Origin: Batrachochytrium dendrobatidis JAM81
Lineage: Eukaryota > Chytridiomycota > Chytridiomycetes > Rhizophydiales
Direction: 5' to 3'
DNA length: 64,000 nt
Assembly: GCF_000203795.2 (NCBI RefSeq)
Contig: NW_006281103.1
Coordinates: forward strand, 629,658-693,657
Both the position numbers and the translations under genes were made by a program. The notes under the pieces are model-generated. The model was not told where the DNA came from. It saw only the letters and a program-made list of their open reading frames with translations, and did not search any database. This document shows, piece after piece, positions 46,235 through 58,144 of the stretch. Position 1 is the stretch's first letter, and each line of letters starts with the position of its first letter.

Positions 46235-48532
46235 CTACTCAAATTGTTTATCATCCCAGTTGGTTCCAGTGCAGTAGAAATCAAACATGGGTGGATTGGC
46301 GGCTGAATGAGGGATGACTACACCCATAGCCACAATGGTTGAAATCAAAACTCCTACACCTGATCCAGCGTCCAAAGCGCAGGCAAGAACGTAATTATAC
46401 TTTGTCCACCAAGCGTGCTTATAAGTGAAAAGATAGTACATGAAAATGAAGGAAATAATAACTTGTGAGAGAAAGGACGATTGAATCCCGCCAGGATTTC
46501 CATAATTAGACATGATGGGAAAGTGGACAAATCGCCAGTATGGATGGGGATAGACCTTGTTGGCAGCCCATGGCAAAATGGGAAGGAAAATACCAATCAC
46601 GTAGCCCAGATTAAGAGACCAGTATGGCGAAGATGGCCCAAAAAATCTTGCTGGACCAATAGCACCCCAAATGGCACCGGCATTGAAAAAGGTGGTATGC
46701 ACCGGATATGACCAATCTTCGTTACCAAGAGGGAAGTAGGCAATTGCGATCCATACGGCTGCAGTGTTGGAGAACGCACCAATAATTGTTCCCCATAACT
46801 GAGCAACGACCATGTGAACAGGATTAATGTGTAAATAATGTCCTACTTTCAAGTCATATGTCAAGGACAATGCTTGGATCATGATATTGTACGAGTATGA
46901 CTTGAATGTCATGACAGCGACCGTCTGTCCAGGAATAAACAGACCCATGAGCAACTCAGTGATGATATTGAGGCCAAGCTGCTGTCCAGATGAACCTTGA
47001 ATGATACCATACGGAATCAAAAAGATGAACGCGAGAACAAGACCGAAAAGAGTACCCCACCACGGCAAATGGAAAGGTGTAAAAATACCAACAAGCAGCA
47101 TGACAACAAGCCAGAAAGCTAGCCATACCATATACATCCATTCAGGAATATCGGGGTAAGCCTTCATCAACTCATTGTGAATGTCAGTGTGAGCTTCGTC
47201 AACCTGATTAAACATCTCCTTGGTTTGACGTATAATATCCTTATAGTACCAAAGAGCAACATGAGATATACCACATGTAAGTGCAAAGAAAGACATGGAG
47301 TAGGCAACAGCAAAATACTCGGTCAAATAGATAGGTTTGACAAGATCATATGCAGTTTTGTTGAGATTGAAGTTGTTTCTGTCATACATGCTGGTAGCAC
47401 GCATAGGCTTGCCTTGACTGTTGTAGAGAGCGGGAGAGTTGAGAACGGGGAAAGGAGTACCATCCTCAAACGTATAACTGCCCTCCAAGACCGGATTGCC
47501 AAAATGCTTACCATAGTACAAAACAGGAACAATTAACCACCCAACAACGATGTTGGCAACGGCCATATTGGCAATCACCCACCAAGGAATGGAGATGATA
47601 CCAGAACCAATGTTGGACCAATCGAACGAAAACGAAAGAATTCCCATGCCAGCGTCGGGTGACGCGGATCCAAGAAAACGAGCAGACTTGCTGTTGGTGA
47701 TCATACAGAGCACTGAGACGGACTGCAAGGCGGTAGCAAAGAAAGTAGGAAACCACTGCCACATGAACATAAAGGCAAATCCAACCCAAAAGAAAGAGAA
47801 TCGTGACAGACCGCCGACTTTCTTGGACTCTTCTGATTCTTCGGTTTCATGGAACGACACAAACAGAGCAACGGTAGATAGCACAGTGGGCCAGTACATG
47901 GCAGCAGGTCGGACAAGAAATCGACGAGTCATACCCGAAAGACCATATCCGATCATTTGAGTGGTAATGACAAACAGAATCGAATTCCAAAATGTAATCT
48001 TGGAATCGCCCATAAACTGATCAAACTTTTGACCAATGACGTTTTCAACACCGTAGGGTTGACCACCAGCAGCACCGGCAATCATATATACAAGAACGTG
48101 CTCCTTGATGGTAAAAGGGCCAGGATTAAGAATACCACGAGGGAGAACATTGGCAAGAAAGATACCAATTGGATACGATAGAATAGCGGCAACATTGTTG
48201 CTAATCTCAAAGTAGTTGGTACGGAAAGAAAATATACCATTGACCAGTCCAAGAAAGACTGCCCATATGGTTCCTAATAACATCATACGAATAGACAGAG
48301 AGGGAGCGCTAGGGTCGTCTGTTTCGGGAACAATGCCTTTTGTATACAATCGAGCATACTCAATATCCGCATGCTCAATATCTCCGCTCTTGAGCAAAAT
48401 TTTCTCTGGATCGAGTTCGTGAATTTCAACATCAATTAGCTTACTGGACTTGGATGCCTCATTGTACTTTGCATTTTTATCTGAGGATTCGCTTTCATGC
48501 ATGTTGTCAATGACAGAATAGTAAGGTAACAT
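46235..48532 (-). CDS. OPT-family oligopeptide transporter
   Basis: A 765-residue single-exon protein with about 14-16 hydrophobic segments and an acidic cytosolic N-terminus (~75 residues). OPT signatures are clear: NPGPFTIKEHVLVYMIAGAA near 165, the LKVGHYLHINPVHMVVAQLW motif near 565, and HTTFFNAGAIWGAIGPARFFG near 625. The length is standard for fungal PT-clade OPTs, which import tetra/pentapeptides, glutathione or metal chelates by proton symport at the plasma membrane. The substrate cannot be read from sequence. The absence of introns contrasts with the densely split neighbours and could reflect retroposition or old intron loss, but codon use does not look foreign. Confidence 0.95.
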   Translation of the reverse strand: MLPYYSVIDNMHESESSDKNAKYNEASKSSKLIDVEIHELDPEKILLKSGDIEHADIEYARLYTKGIVPETDDPSAPSLSIRMMLLGTIWAVFLGLVNGIFSFRTNYFEISNNVAAILSYPIGIFLANVLPRGILNPGPFTIKEHVLVYMIAGAAGGQPYGVENVIGQKFDQFMGDSKITFWNSILFVITTQMIGYGLSGMTRRFLVRPAAMYWPTVLSTVALFVSFHETEESEESKKVGGLSRFSFFWVGFAFMFMWQWFPTFFATALQSVSVLCMITNSKSARFLGSASPDAGMGILSFSFDWSNIGSGIISIPWWVIANMAVANIVVGWLIVPVLYYGKHFGNPVLEGSYTFEDGTPFPVLNSPALYNSQGKPMRATSMYDRNNFNLNKTAYDLVKPIYLTEYFAVAYSMSFFALTCGISHVALWYYKDIIRQTKEMFNQVDEAHTDIHNELMKAYPDIPEWMYMVWLAFWLVVMLLVGIFTPFHLPWWGTLFGLVLAFIFLIPYGIIQGSSGQQLGLNIITELLMGLFIPGQTVAVMTFKSYSYNIMIQALSLTYDLKVGHYLHINPVHMVVAQLWGTIIGAFSNTAAVWIAIAYFPLGNEDWSYPVHTTFFNAGAIWGAIGPARFFGPSSPYWSLNLGYVIGIFLPILPWAANKVYPHPYWRFVHFPIMSNYGNPGGIQSSFLSQVIISFIFMYYLFTYKHAWWTKYNYVLACALDAGSGVGVLISTIVAMGVVIPHSAANPPMFDFYCTGTNWDDKQFE

Positions 48533-49260
48533 TGGTGCATCAGGAGTATTTATGGCAATTGATGACCAGGAAAAAGCATAAGTTTGCTTTTTAATATTAC
48601 AAAGGGCGGCATTGCAATTTTATCCAATACTAGTGAGCTACGCCGCTATCCCGTCCTTTCACAAGCCTGCCAAATTACAGCATTTTGATATATGGTAAAT
48701 TAATGCGTTTCTTACTGGTCATTAGATTACTAATATAGCGTAAACAAGTTACAAAAGCATGCAATCTGCAAGATTTCTGATCGACATTACAGCTAATGGA
48801 AACACAAGAGCCGGGACATGAACTGATTCAATGGGTGTAGCTGGACAAAGCTTTTTCATTTGAATAGTATAATATTTCCACAATCCAGGAAAATTTCAAG
48901 TCCTTAAAGGGCATTCCAAGCAGTCACTGGACGCTCCACGGGCGACCGATATTCAAAGTGTACCTCATTTAGCAATTAACTATTCTGACCGCACCTAAAA
49001 ATATTTGGTCGCCCATATAAAGTTCCAAGCCGAAATATTGCATAGCATTAAAGCCCTGGAGTGATCAACTAGGCCGCAACCTCAAAATATTTTTTGGCTC
49101 TAATGATAGTAGTTTGGTCTTTATGAGTTGAAACCAAAGGCGTAATAGCTGTGTTATTATCATGCAATAATCCCTTAATGACGCAATATTTTTGATATTC
49201 ATCACCAAGTGGATTGTGTAGCCATATAAACTATCTAATTGAACTAGAGCCGTATCCAAG
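48533..49260. other. Upstream region of the OPT gene
   Basis: Noncoding DNA upstream of the OPT start. A 64-codon frame at 49065-49259 has no supporting features. No TIR was recognised in this part. Confidence 0.4.
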
Positions 49261-49269
49261 GAAAATAAA

Positions 49270-49710
49270 GCGCTTTATATTGCAGTGATCGTTTCTTGCT
49301 TTTGATAAACAATGGTTGAATACTCGCTGCGCTCTTCTATTATTAGACATTCTTGATTCAAAACACAGCGTTCATCATATGATGCACACAATCTCTTTCT
49401 TCATTTGACATAATTATGGGTTGTACGATCACCAGATTCATTCATTCATTACAGATATTGGATTTGGTTGTTGCCAAACTCGTTTGTATCCTAAAACTCG
49501 GATACATTCGCGTTCTAACTCAATAATGATTGCATATCTCGGGAATTTAGTAGTTGTTTGCATGTCAATCACTGGAGAAAAGACCAATAAACTTTAGAGT
49601 TTAGACTATACATTCCCATCAGCAATATTCACACCTATCATGTCATGGAATTGACTGTTGATTATACATTGGCACTCTTGGTGTTTCATTTTACATGTAT
49701 AAGGCGATGA
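49270..49710. mobile_element. Decayed element related to the 2335-2872 copy
   Basis: TTCATCATATGATGCACACAA and ACGATCACCAGATTCATTC match 2378-2395 and 2453-2470, in the same order. A terminus-like TTTCATTTTACATGTATAA lies near 49688. It abuts the next, intact element. Confidence 0.5.
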
Positions 49711-49767
49711 AGCGGATGTGTCATTACTGCAAAAACTCTATCTACAATACACTAAATACGTTTATTA

Positions 49768-50073
49768 CAGCTGCATTCACGTAAAATGAATCATTAAGCT
49801 AAAATATATGATAAACAATCATGTTTGATTGGTGCCAATCTTATTGGGAAATATTGTTTTTTGAACTCATTCCAACCTTCCTTTCCTTTAAACCAACAGT
49901 TGGGTTCCTGGGATATGTTGAACTAGAACGCGAGCGTAACTGATATTAGAAGAGTTTCAATAAAACAAATAATCCATTTCCAACAACAAATATAACGATT
50001 GTTTATTCCAAGACAGTCATTACAAGATCAATACAGAAAGTGAATCATTTTATGAGAATACAGCTGTAAATGA
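49768..50073 (-). mobile_element. MITE family B copy with well-preserved TIRs
   Basis: The left end TTACAGCTGCATTCACGTAA and the reverse complement of the right end TTACAGCTGTATTCTCATAA define a ~27-bp imperfect TIR over a ~306-bp element. A TA flanks both sides, compatible with a Tc1/mariner-type TA target duplication. It ends only 15 bp beyond the stop codon of the DOPA-dioxygenase-like gene, and carries AATAAA on that gene's strand (50007-50002). Confidence 0.8.
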
Positions 50074-50087
50074 ATTGAAAGTAGCAA

Positions 50088-50606
50088 TCACTGAGGGGCA
50101 GAGTAGCCCAAGCCGAGCTCAGGGTATTGCAAAGGCATTTTATCAGTAAGCTCACTCAGTTCATCAAGCTTAATGGGCAATGCAGCAGGACCTCCTAGAA
50201 AGACGGCTCTGGTAGAATGATCGATTCTTTCTTGGCGAGTGAGAGGATGCAAAAGAATAATGAGTTCCTTTGGACGGTTAAGAGTGAACCAAGAATATGC
50301 TTTAGCAAAAGACTCACAAGGCACCCAAACCTCATAGGACCCAATGGGATGTGGACCTCTGGGCTGACGATTGACAGTCTTGAGTGGCTTGGCAACAAAG
50401 TAGCCTGAATCAGTGAGAGCAGTTACCCTATCCCTGAGAGCAAGGGCAAGGGTTTCTGTTTTTGGGTCATTCAAGAACCAATAGACATGAAAGTGAAACT
50501 CTTTAATCTCGTCCACATTCCCAGCAGCAATCTGCTCGGGAGTGAGCTGTGGAGCAGTAGATGGCTTTGTACAAACCGATTTAGAACCAAACAGCCAAGA
50601 GAACAT
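50088..50606 (-). CDS. DOPA 4,5-dioxygenase-like protein
   Basis: A 172-residue single-exon protein of the small DOPA-dioxygenase family. The family motifs are visible: EFHFHVYWF, RGPHPIGSYEVWVP, WFTLNRPKELIILLHPLT and DHSTRAVFLGG. The conserved His residues in these blocks are the expected metal ligands or catalytic acids. Fungal and bacterial members cleave catecholic rings extradiolically; in Amanita the enzyme makes betalain precursors. Whether this one uses DOPA, caffeate or another catechol is unknown. The length is typical. It is divergent with the CASP gene; the ATGs are 180 bp apart and share a CACGTG box. Confidence 0.9.
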   Translation of the reverse strand: MFSWLFGSKSVCTKPSTAPQLTPEQIAAGNVDEIKEFHFHVYWFLNDPKTETLALALRDRVTALTDSGYFVAKPLKTVNRQPRGPHPIGSYEVWVPCESFAKAYSWFTLNRPKELIILLHPLTRQERIDHSTRAVFLGGPAALPIKLDELSELTDKMPLQYPELGLGYSAPQ

Positions 50607-50662
50607 TCAGACGATGACGATTGAAACCAAACAGCAATTATCTAATCGGAAGTCCATCATCA

Positions 50663-50670
50663 CCACGTGG
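50663..50670. promoter_or_regulatory. CCACGTGG box between the DOPA-dioxygenase-like gene and CASP
   Basis: The CACGTG core (50664-50669) lies 57 bp upstream of the ATG at 50606 and 116 bp upstream of the CASP ATG at 50786. Confidence 0.45.
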
Positions 50671-50785
50671 GGAATAGCAAGAATCCCGATGATTTAGAAG
50701 GGCTGGTTGAGTGACGGGTGTACTTGGTGAGCGACCACCAACGAATTCATGGTCAACTTTCTTTCCTTGCAACTGAATCTTACTC

Positions 50786-53700
50786 ATGCAAGACTCGCTC
50801 AGACTTGCTCTTGTTGCCTGGGAAAGTATGTATTCTGTCGTTACTATCATCAACTACTATTCAACTCGCTAACTACTTGTTAGAGGTTGGGCTCGCTCAG
50901 CTACAGCGAGACCTGGACGCTCAAGGACTCGGCATTATTGAAAATCAGAACCAATCTACCACAAGTCGTAAACAGCTTGCTGACCAAACTAAAGGTTGGC
51001 TTATGTTTTATTGATGCCCAGAATGCTCAGTATCTAATGTTCTGCTGATTTATAGAGTTTAAAAAAGTACCCGATGATGACAAACTGAACCAAGTCAAGA
51101 TTCTCTTGAAAGGTATTTCTTGGTTCAAAGTCAAATCATATTCTAGCATCAACTAACAATCCACTTTTTAAATGTTCTTAACAAACTGCATTTAGCCTAT
51201 CAGTCTGGTAAATACTCAGAATCTCTCTACTGCCAATCAACGTACTAAACCATCTAAACTCAATGTTGTGTCAATACAGAGATTGACAGCATGACCAAAA
51301 GATCAAAGTTTGCTGAGACCTGCTTTTTAACATTGTACAAACTACTATCCGATGTACCCGATCCTGTTATACTGATCACATCTGCACTGGTTTGTCCCTA
51401 CTTTTTTGTGGAATTCATCACTTTCAAATGCAACATCCATTCTTATGCAACACCAATCGTGTTTTTATTAGGAACAAGCAAAGCAACTGGATCAAGTCAC
51501 CTCTTTACAGACTGAAAATCGTCGATTAAAAGAAGAACTGGCTGCATCAAGCACTCAAATCACTGCTTCAAAATCATTGGATACTACTATATCCAGTCTG
51601 AAACAGCGTTTATCCAAATACGAAGCCATGGTAAGTTTAACCATCAGATCCCCAAGTATCCATATTACTTATTTTATATTCATCTATTTTAGCTTGATGA
51701 AATGGTGGCTGAAAAAGTGGCTCAAAAGGAAAGTGAAATGAAGCAGATCATGGACGAGAAAATCAGAATCTACAAAGAAACGTAAGCACTGCTCATTCAC
51801 ATGTAAATCTTAATGATGATACGTTGACCATTTTATTCGATATAGTGAGCATGCACTCAATCGTCAATTGAACCACCTTATGAATCAAATATCAAGTCTT
51901 CAGAGTAACCACGAAGTTGCTCAAGCTAGATTGGTTGATAATACTCAGAAATATGGTCAGTTGAACCACATTGATTCAAATTCAACACATGCTCACGATT
52001 TGATGGTTTAGATGAAGGTGTTGCTGCTCGTTTGGCAGAATTGGAAATTGTCATGATGGATCTAGAACGTGCCAATACTAAAACAGCTCAACTGAGCAAT
52101 GAGAACGTAAATTAAACTTGTTTGTTATTGAAATAGTCAATCTGATTCCAATACCAAAATGTATTAAACTTTGTATTGCCTTGTAGCGTCTTTTAAAGGA
52201 AAAAATGTCGGATTCCGTTGAAACATCCCAAAACAATGAGAAGATCAATCAGTAAGTTTTCAATTTTTGTGATACAATTGACACTTTATAGATCTGTTAG
52301 ATTTCTTATTATATATATTGTAGATTGCACAATCAGATTCGATTGGCAGAGGTAATGGCTTGTGTGTTTGCATAGTCGTATAGATTGAACATAAAAGTGC
52401 TAACATTTATTGATAGGCAGAAAATATTGCCCTGATTGAACAGTTGGATGATGTCACTGCTGCTCAAAAAAACTTGGAAGTGGTCAACTTTCAAATTCTT
52501 CAAGACCAAAAACGCGACCAAGCCATGAAGGTAACCGAATCCATCTGCATCAATGATACATGGTTGTAGATACAATCTGCCAACTGATTCAGCAATATTT
52601 ATGTCAAGTATAGTTGTTTGAAATTGCACAACTTCAATCACAGCTTGCAGAGTTTAGTGACTATGAAGAAATCAAAAAAGAACTGGACATTATCAAGGTA
52701 GGTTACACAGCGTATGGCTGACTAATGACTGGGCTGTATCAATGTACACGGCTGGTACAATAATAACTTTTTATCGTTTAGGGGATTGAATTTGATGGGT
52801 TTGTTGAATCAGAGATATCATCGTCTGTCGTAGATCATCCACTTGAAAAATTGGTACTAGCCAAAAACAAAAAGTTGCAGAATGATGTGACCACCCTCAA
52901 GGTATTTACTCACACTTGACCTGATTGCTAATCTATTTGAATAGGCAAACTCATTGAATTGATTGGATAGACGGAGCTTCAAAACATGCAGGAAAAGCTT
53001 GCACAATATACTCTGACTAAAGATAGTTTGGAGGCACAGTTGACAGAAAGTAAATCACTAATAGTCAAACTTGAGGCAGATTTACTTCAGTTGAATCCTT
53101 CTTGTATGGCTTCACCTCAAAAATACACATCCATGGATCATGTACGTTGGTCAAGTATATTTTTTGAATCTGAAGCAACCGTATAATGTTTGTAATGAGG
53201 GGTGTTCTTATTCTCATTTATTTATATAGGGTCTTGAATCCATTATGCTGGACAATTTGAGTAAAACAAACCACCCAGTAACAGGCGGAAATATACCAGG
53301 GACTGCTGATGCATCTATTGTTTCTATTCTTACGTCCCAGCGAGACAGGTACAAGCAGCGGTTTGAAGAAGTTGAGCAAAATATGCGCGAACATATCCAA
53401 ACAATCTCTGACCTGCGCTACGAGATTGCCAATTTCAAAGCCGATAATGTCAAGCTATATGAGAAATTGAGATATGCTGAAAGCTATTCCAATACTAGAT
53501 TTCAAGGTACAAATAATCGACACTCGTCTGCAGTAAGTTTATTTTACAAAAAATTAAAAGCTATTGTTTTGTGCTGGTGCACCTATTTTGGAATCTGTAT
53601 AGATTTACATTATGTATTTTCTGATTCACATTTAGGTGGATATAACTGCTGATCGATACTCTAATAACCAGCTGCTTGACCAAGACAGTGTGAGCACCAA

Positions 53701-54057
53701 ATATCGAGGGATATATGAAGAATCTCTTGATCCATTTAAGCGATTTCACAAGCAAGAGGAGCAAAGACGATTTCATTCAATGAATCCTGCCGAACGCGCC
53801 GCATTGAGTCTTACTCGTCTACTGTCAACCAACAAGTACTCGAGATGGATTTTTGTTATTTACAGTGGGGCCTTGCATTTGCTGGTGTTTTTCACACTGT
53901 TTCAACTAAGCATGTCTGATTGCAGTCGTGGTAAGGATATGTATTGCGTAGTAAGCGTTAGAATGATTGTATTTTTAACTGGTTTTGATTTTGATGTATA
54001 GCCAAACAAGATGATATATGGGCAGTTCAATCGCACGACACATCCTCACCGTCGTAG
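50786..54057 (+). CDS. CASP golgin (CUX1 alternative product; yeast Coy1 homologue)
   Basis: A gene of about 17 exons. The first exon (50786-50825) encodes MQDSLRLALVAWE and joins at 50884 to VGLAQLQRDLDAQG, the conserved CASP N-terminus. A long coiled coil follows (KRSKFAETCFLTLYKLLSDV; EIVMMDLERAN; FSDYEEIKKELDIIKGIEF; SIVSILTSQRDRYKQRFEEV; DNVKLYEKLRYAESY). The end has the family signature YEESLDPFKRFHKQEEQRRF, then the C-terminal membrane anchor WIFVIYSGALHLLVFFTLF and a short lumenal tail ending at TAG 54055-54057. CASP is a Golgi tail-anchored-like golgin that acts in intra-Golgi retrograde traffic. The order of motifs matches animal CASP across the whole length. Exon boundaries were checked only at both ends. 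Confidence 0.93.
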
Positions 54058-54245
54058 AATTTTTGCATTTACTTTATCCATGCAATAAACTCTTCATGCA
54101 TATACCTTTATTTTTTGGCCATCATTTTTCAACTCAATAGTCGTACTTGTTCTATGATATTTTTATTTGTGTGGTAGATTTGTAATACCATGTTATTGAG
54201 GGTAATATAATACTCGAATGATTTTTTGTCATATGGAATAAAGCG

Positions 54246-57200
54246 TCAGACCGCCAATGAGTCTTCCTCGTATACTTGTCGTTTCCTTGGTCCAATTGGA
54301 AACACGATGGCATTGGCAGCACTGATTTACAAAAAATGGTTCCAGATGCTCAAATTAATCCAACCATCAATCTAATATAAAAATAAACGAATCTTGAACT
54401 TACAATAATCCAACAGCAATGGACATGGCCCGAACAATTATTTGTACTCCAAACGAAGTACCTGAAGCATCACCAGAAAATGCAGCAATTGCTCCACGCA
54501 CACCAACACTTCCTGGTACCAACCAAAATATCCCTGCAAGTACTGACGCAATAGCTATATTGTCTCTATACCTGGCCAATAAGTTTGATACGATACCGAG
54601 TGAAAAGGATGTAAAAACAGATGTCATTTCCTTGAACCATTATAATGATCAAAAGGATAAATGGGTTAGTGTACTAAAAATCTCGAGTGCATGTAAAATG
54701 CGTTTGACATTCATTGTGGACTTCTCTTACTGTTGTGAAAAACAATCTTGATATAGTGGATACCATGAATCCGATAAACGACGAGGTAATGATTGGTAAC
54801 CACTGGCTTGGATGTGCTTTGAGAAATATCATGATTGATACAGTCATCTACAATTTAACAGTTTAAATTAAATCAATAACTAGTATATCTTCTCCAGTTG
54901 TATCCACGCAAAATGGAATATCAAACAAAGGTGTTGAAATACATAAATAACCAATCTCATGGAATGATTCGTATTAGTTTCTGGACAATATTGTGTTTTT
55001 TAAACTTTGGCAAAGTTGACTCATCTTTGCTCATTTTTTATAAAAAACTGAACAAACGTTCGCATCTATTTCAATAGATTCCACACCTGCTCAATCTTGA
55101 ACTTTTCAAAATGAACATGACAAGTCGACATTGTGTGATTGGCATGCATGTTGCATTCCCAAGACATGCAATGTGTTCTCACAAACTAGATCACAAACGT
55201 ATTTGTGAAATTAGAATGCGAGTTTGATGGACAACATTAGAACAGTCAAACCCAATATCTGGATTTGAATGAATCTGATGTTTGAACAAATTGAAAATGT
55301 CAAAATAGTCTATTTGTTCATAGGAAAGCAAAACAATCTTTAACCATTGTATATTCAAAAGCAAAAATAATTGCTAAAAGATACAGTATTCTATTTTACA
55401 TGAATACGACTGTAATTGGTATGGGTCACACAATCAAAATGGTGTAGTGCTTACAGGGATAAATGCCGGAAGACGCCAAAAATCAATTGTATAGGGAAGA
55501 TCAGGAGACGGGCAAGCTTTAAGAGTATCGTCAATTGCCCACGCTTCAAATGTTTGTAAAACGGTAACAGCAAATCGAGATCCGAATGTAGCACCATAGC
55601 TAAATTGTTTAAAATATAAAACGATTAAATCAACAAAACTGCATCCATTCTTCATCAAGATTCAGCATGAAAAACTGTCACCTACCCAACCATAATTGAT
55701 CGCATCGAAGCATTGAATAGTCTTAAAGCTCCCGAAACAGAATAGTCTGATCCAAGTTCTAGCATTGCCAAAGTGAATTGCATGCCTGGCATAAATTGAA
55801 CCAAACCAGCCAACGACACAATATCATGACACAATCCAAATGGGCTCCCAGGAACCATAGACCAAATATACTTTGTCTGTGCAATGCGAGAAAAAAATGA
55901 CACTGTTCCGGCAATGAAAATGACCGACACGGTTTGCATTTCAAGTTCTTCAGCAATGATGGAAAAAGCTGTTGCCAATGCACCTAAAACACTTGCAGCA
56001 ATTGCATCACTCAAGCTTCCACCAAACAAAAGAATAACAATGAATCCAGATGTACAGAGAGAAGATAAAACTCGAGCATGGGATGAATAGCTGTCGTCTT
56101 CTTCTGCCAAGTCGCGCAGATCTTGAATGATTTCCTCGACAGCAACGGGCTCTTCGTCACCTCTTCCAATAACTTTACTTGTTGCTGAAGCTATGGAATC
56201 CGATCTGAACATTTTTGAAGTTGTGGTACGTTGATGTGGTGGCTTACTGGATGCGCTTGTAGCTGGAGGTGATGAAAATGCATGCTCAGACAACCCAACA
56301 TGATCGTCATGTTCATACACAGAGTCTTCTTTTCGGTGTTTACTCAAAACTCTCATTTTGAGTTTTTCAAACCGAATATAGATCAATCCAAGTCGTCGAG
56401 CAAGTCGATCAGCCTGATGCAACTTCCACATATTCATTGAAGATGAAAGTTGGATAAATACAGTTCTAGAAGGATGCTGAGCTCCACCATCACCAATGTT
56501 TACCATAATCATTGATGGAAGGGAAAAGAATGAAATAGGAATTTCTAGAGCTTTTGCAGCAGTTATTATACGGTTTTCTACGCGATAAATTGGAGCACCC
56601 CATTCGGCCATAAGTCTGGTCAAGTCTATAAGAAGTTCGACTTCACGGGCATCACGAGGCCGACCTGTTGCATTCCAGGGAAAGATGTTGGTCGTGCTTG
56701 CTCGCGTTGGTAGGCTGACTTTAAATCGTGATGGCGAGGATGAAAATGATTCAGAAAACATTTGTGCCATGCTTGCTGAAAATATTGAATTTAAGCCATA
56801 GCGCGATCATTCCATGGGTTAGCTCGATATACTTCAAACCTAGTCTATTACAGCATAACCTAGCGTGTTTTATCTATGTCAAGGGTATATAGGAATATTT
56901 CAATTGAATATTTACCTCCAAAATTAGTTGTTTTTAAAATGCCTGGATGCGAGTCGTGGGGATATGCTTCAGTATTCTTGCTTCCACCATTGAGATTATC
57001 AGGCGCGCCAAATTTGGGATTTGTCGTGGTAGTATTCTGGGCATTTGTTAACGAATGGGTATTGGTAGAAGACGTTGAAATGGATAAGCGATGTTCAGCA
57101 GGAGTGCCAGTATTGCAAAGGTCGTCAGTTTTCTGTGTATTGGCTTGAAATAGCGGGTCAAGGGACACGTCGGTCAAGTCTCGAGTTTCGATAGTACAGT

Positions 57201-57273
57201 GTTGCGGTGATTCATCTTCGTCAAGACAGACATTGTGAATATCGACTAGTTTCAGATATTTTTTTGCAGACAT
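54246..57273 (-). CDS. ThrE/DUF1212 multipass transporter (Prm10-like)
   Basis: Six exons (57273-56916, 56775-55686, 55599-55455, 54847-54731, 54630-54404, 54321-54246) join to 670 residues. After ~200 polar residues comes the ThrE N-domain (REVELLIDLTRLMAEWGAPI, SFFSLPSMIMVNIGDG, RLARRLGLIYIRFEKL). Hydrophobic segments follow from about residue 350 (VLSSLCTSGFIVILLFGGSL, VSVIFIAGTVSFFSRIAQ), ending with FWLVPGSVGVRGAIAAF, the conserved ThrE C-domain motif. Bacterial ThrE exports threonine; the fungal proteins are pheromone-regulated or vacuolar-type membrane proteins of unknown substrate. The intron between 54848 and 55454 is 607 nt because it contains a MITE. The start at 57273 is chosen over 57333 because the extra residues look unlike the rest. 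Confidence 0.9.
54895..55413 (-). mobile_element. MITE family B copy inside an intron of the ThrE-like gene
   Basis: A ~519-bp element nearly identical to 45642-46166. Without it the host intron would be about 90 nt, typical for this region. The left end is CAGTTGTATCCACGCAAAATG; the right end (reverse complement) is CAGTCGTATTCATGTAAAAT. At the position where the sister copy has AATAAA on the host-gene strand, this copy reads AATATA. Confidence 0.8.
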
Positions 57274-57546
57274 GGCGAATAATTCCAAAATGGAATGAAT
57301 GTCAGGCTGAGATGAACAGACCAAAAATAGCAAGAATGGCTAAATATCGCACGACCTGAGGGTGTGTTGATGGGATTAATTCGAGCAAACATCGACCACA
57401 ACAACCATCAAAGCTCATGAACGAAAGGTAAATGGCCCAGCAAGAGTGCTGTTGTTAGTGGGTCGTGGCTGTTGTTGTATCTGGAAGGGGTTTAAACACT
57501 TGACAGCATAACAACTGTTATTTCAGTTTCTATTCGACACCTACAG

Positions 57547-57780
57547 GCTGGATCAACTCCCACTGCATTGACTTGTAGGATATGCAGTGCTGCATTCCAT
57601 CGAGCGTTGACACAAAATAACAACCCATTACCACCTACTGCATACTTATCAGTACATGATGTTGGCATGCTATTTGTCCGTATAGGAGAGCAGTCACTGT
57701 TGCGATTAAACTGCAGTCCTGTGTTGAATGAATTGACATCAATCCAACGTCACCGATTGCAACTACAGATTGATGGTTGA
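57547..57780 (+). other. Possible terminal exon encoding a CxxC-containing peptide
   Basis: An open frame after a CTACAG acceptor-like site runs to TGA at 57778-57780 and encodes LTCRICSAAFHRAL, then AYLSVHDVGMLFVRIGEQSL. It looks more protein-like than typical noncoding frames, but I could find no in-phase upstream exon with an ATG. It may be an exon of an unrecognised small gene or a chance frame. Confidence 0.25.
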
Positions 57781-58144
57781 CTCGACTATTATGATCTGTT
57801 TATTTTCGATAATATCGATGTTTGGAGTCTGTTCATACTGCGTTTGGATTTGAATTTTTAAAACTTTTGTAAAAAGTTAATGTGACCTGCACCCAATCCT
57901 GTCATCTTGGATAGTGCTAAGCCATGCACTTGTAGATCCAACACTGGAATCATTATCATTTTATACTTTGATTCATTGTCGACTTTATTGTCTGTCAAAG
58001 ACATTTATTTGGTTGGTGTTGATGGAATCAGTGGCGGACCTTCCACTTGATTTTTGAGTGACGATCCTTGACTTGCTATAAATCATGATCAATGTTGCTA
58101 AATCTTTTCTGGGTTAAACCTATTTGATTCTTACTTTATATTAG
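57781..58144. other. Probable 5' region or long intron of the NOT2 gene
   Basis: No supported exon. It is either the promoter of NOT2 or part of a long first intron if the gene starts near 57417. Confidence 0.35.

Noticed and set aside
47550..47960. 136-codon plus-strand frame opposite the OPT gene
   Set aside because: Antisense shadow of a long coding region with strong OPT signatures on the other strand.
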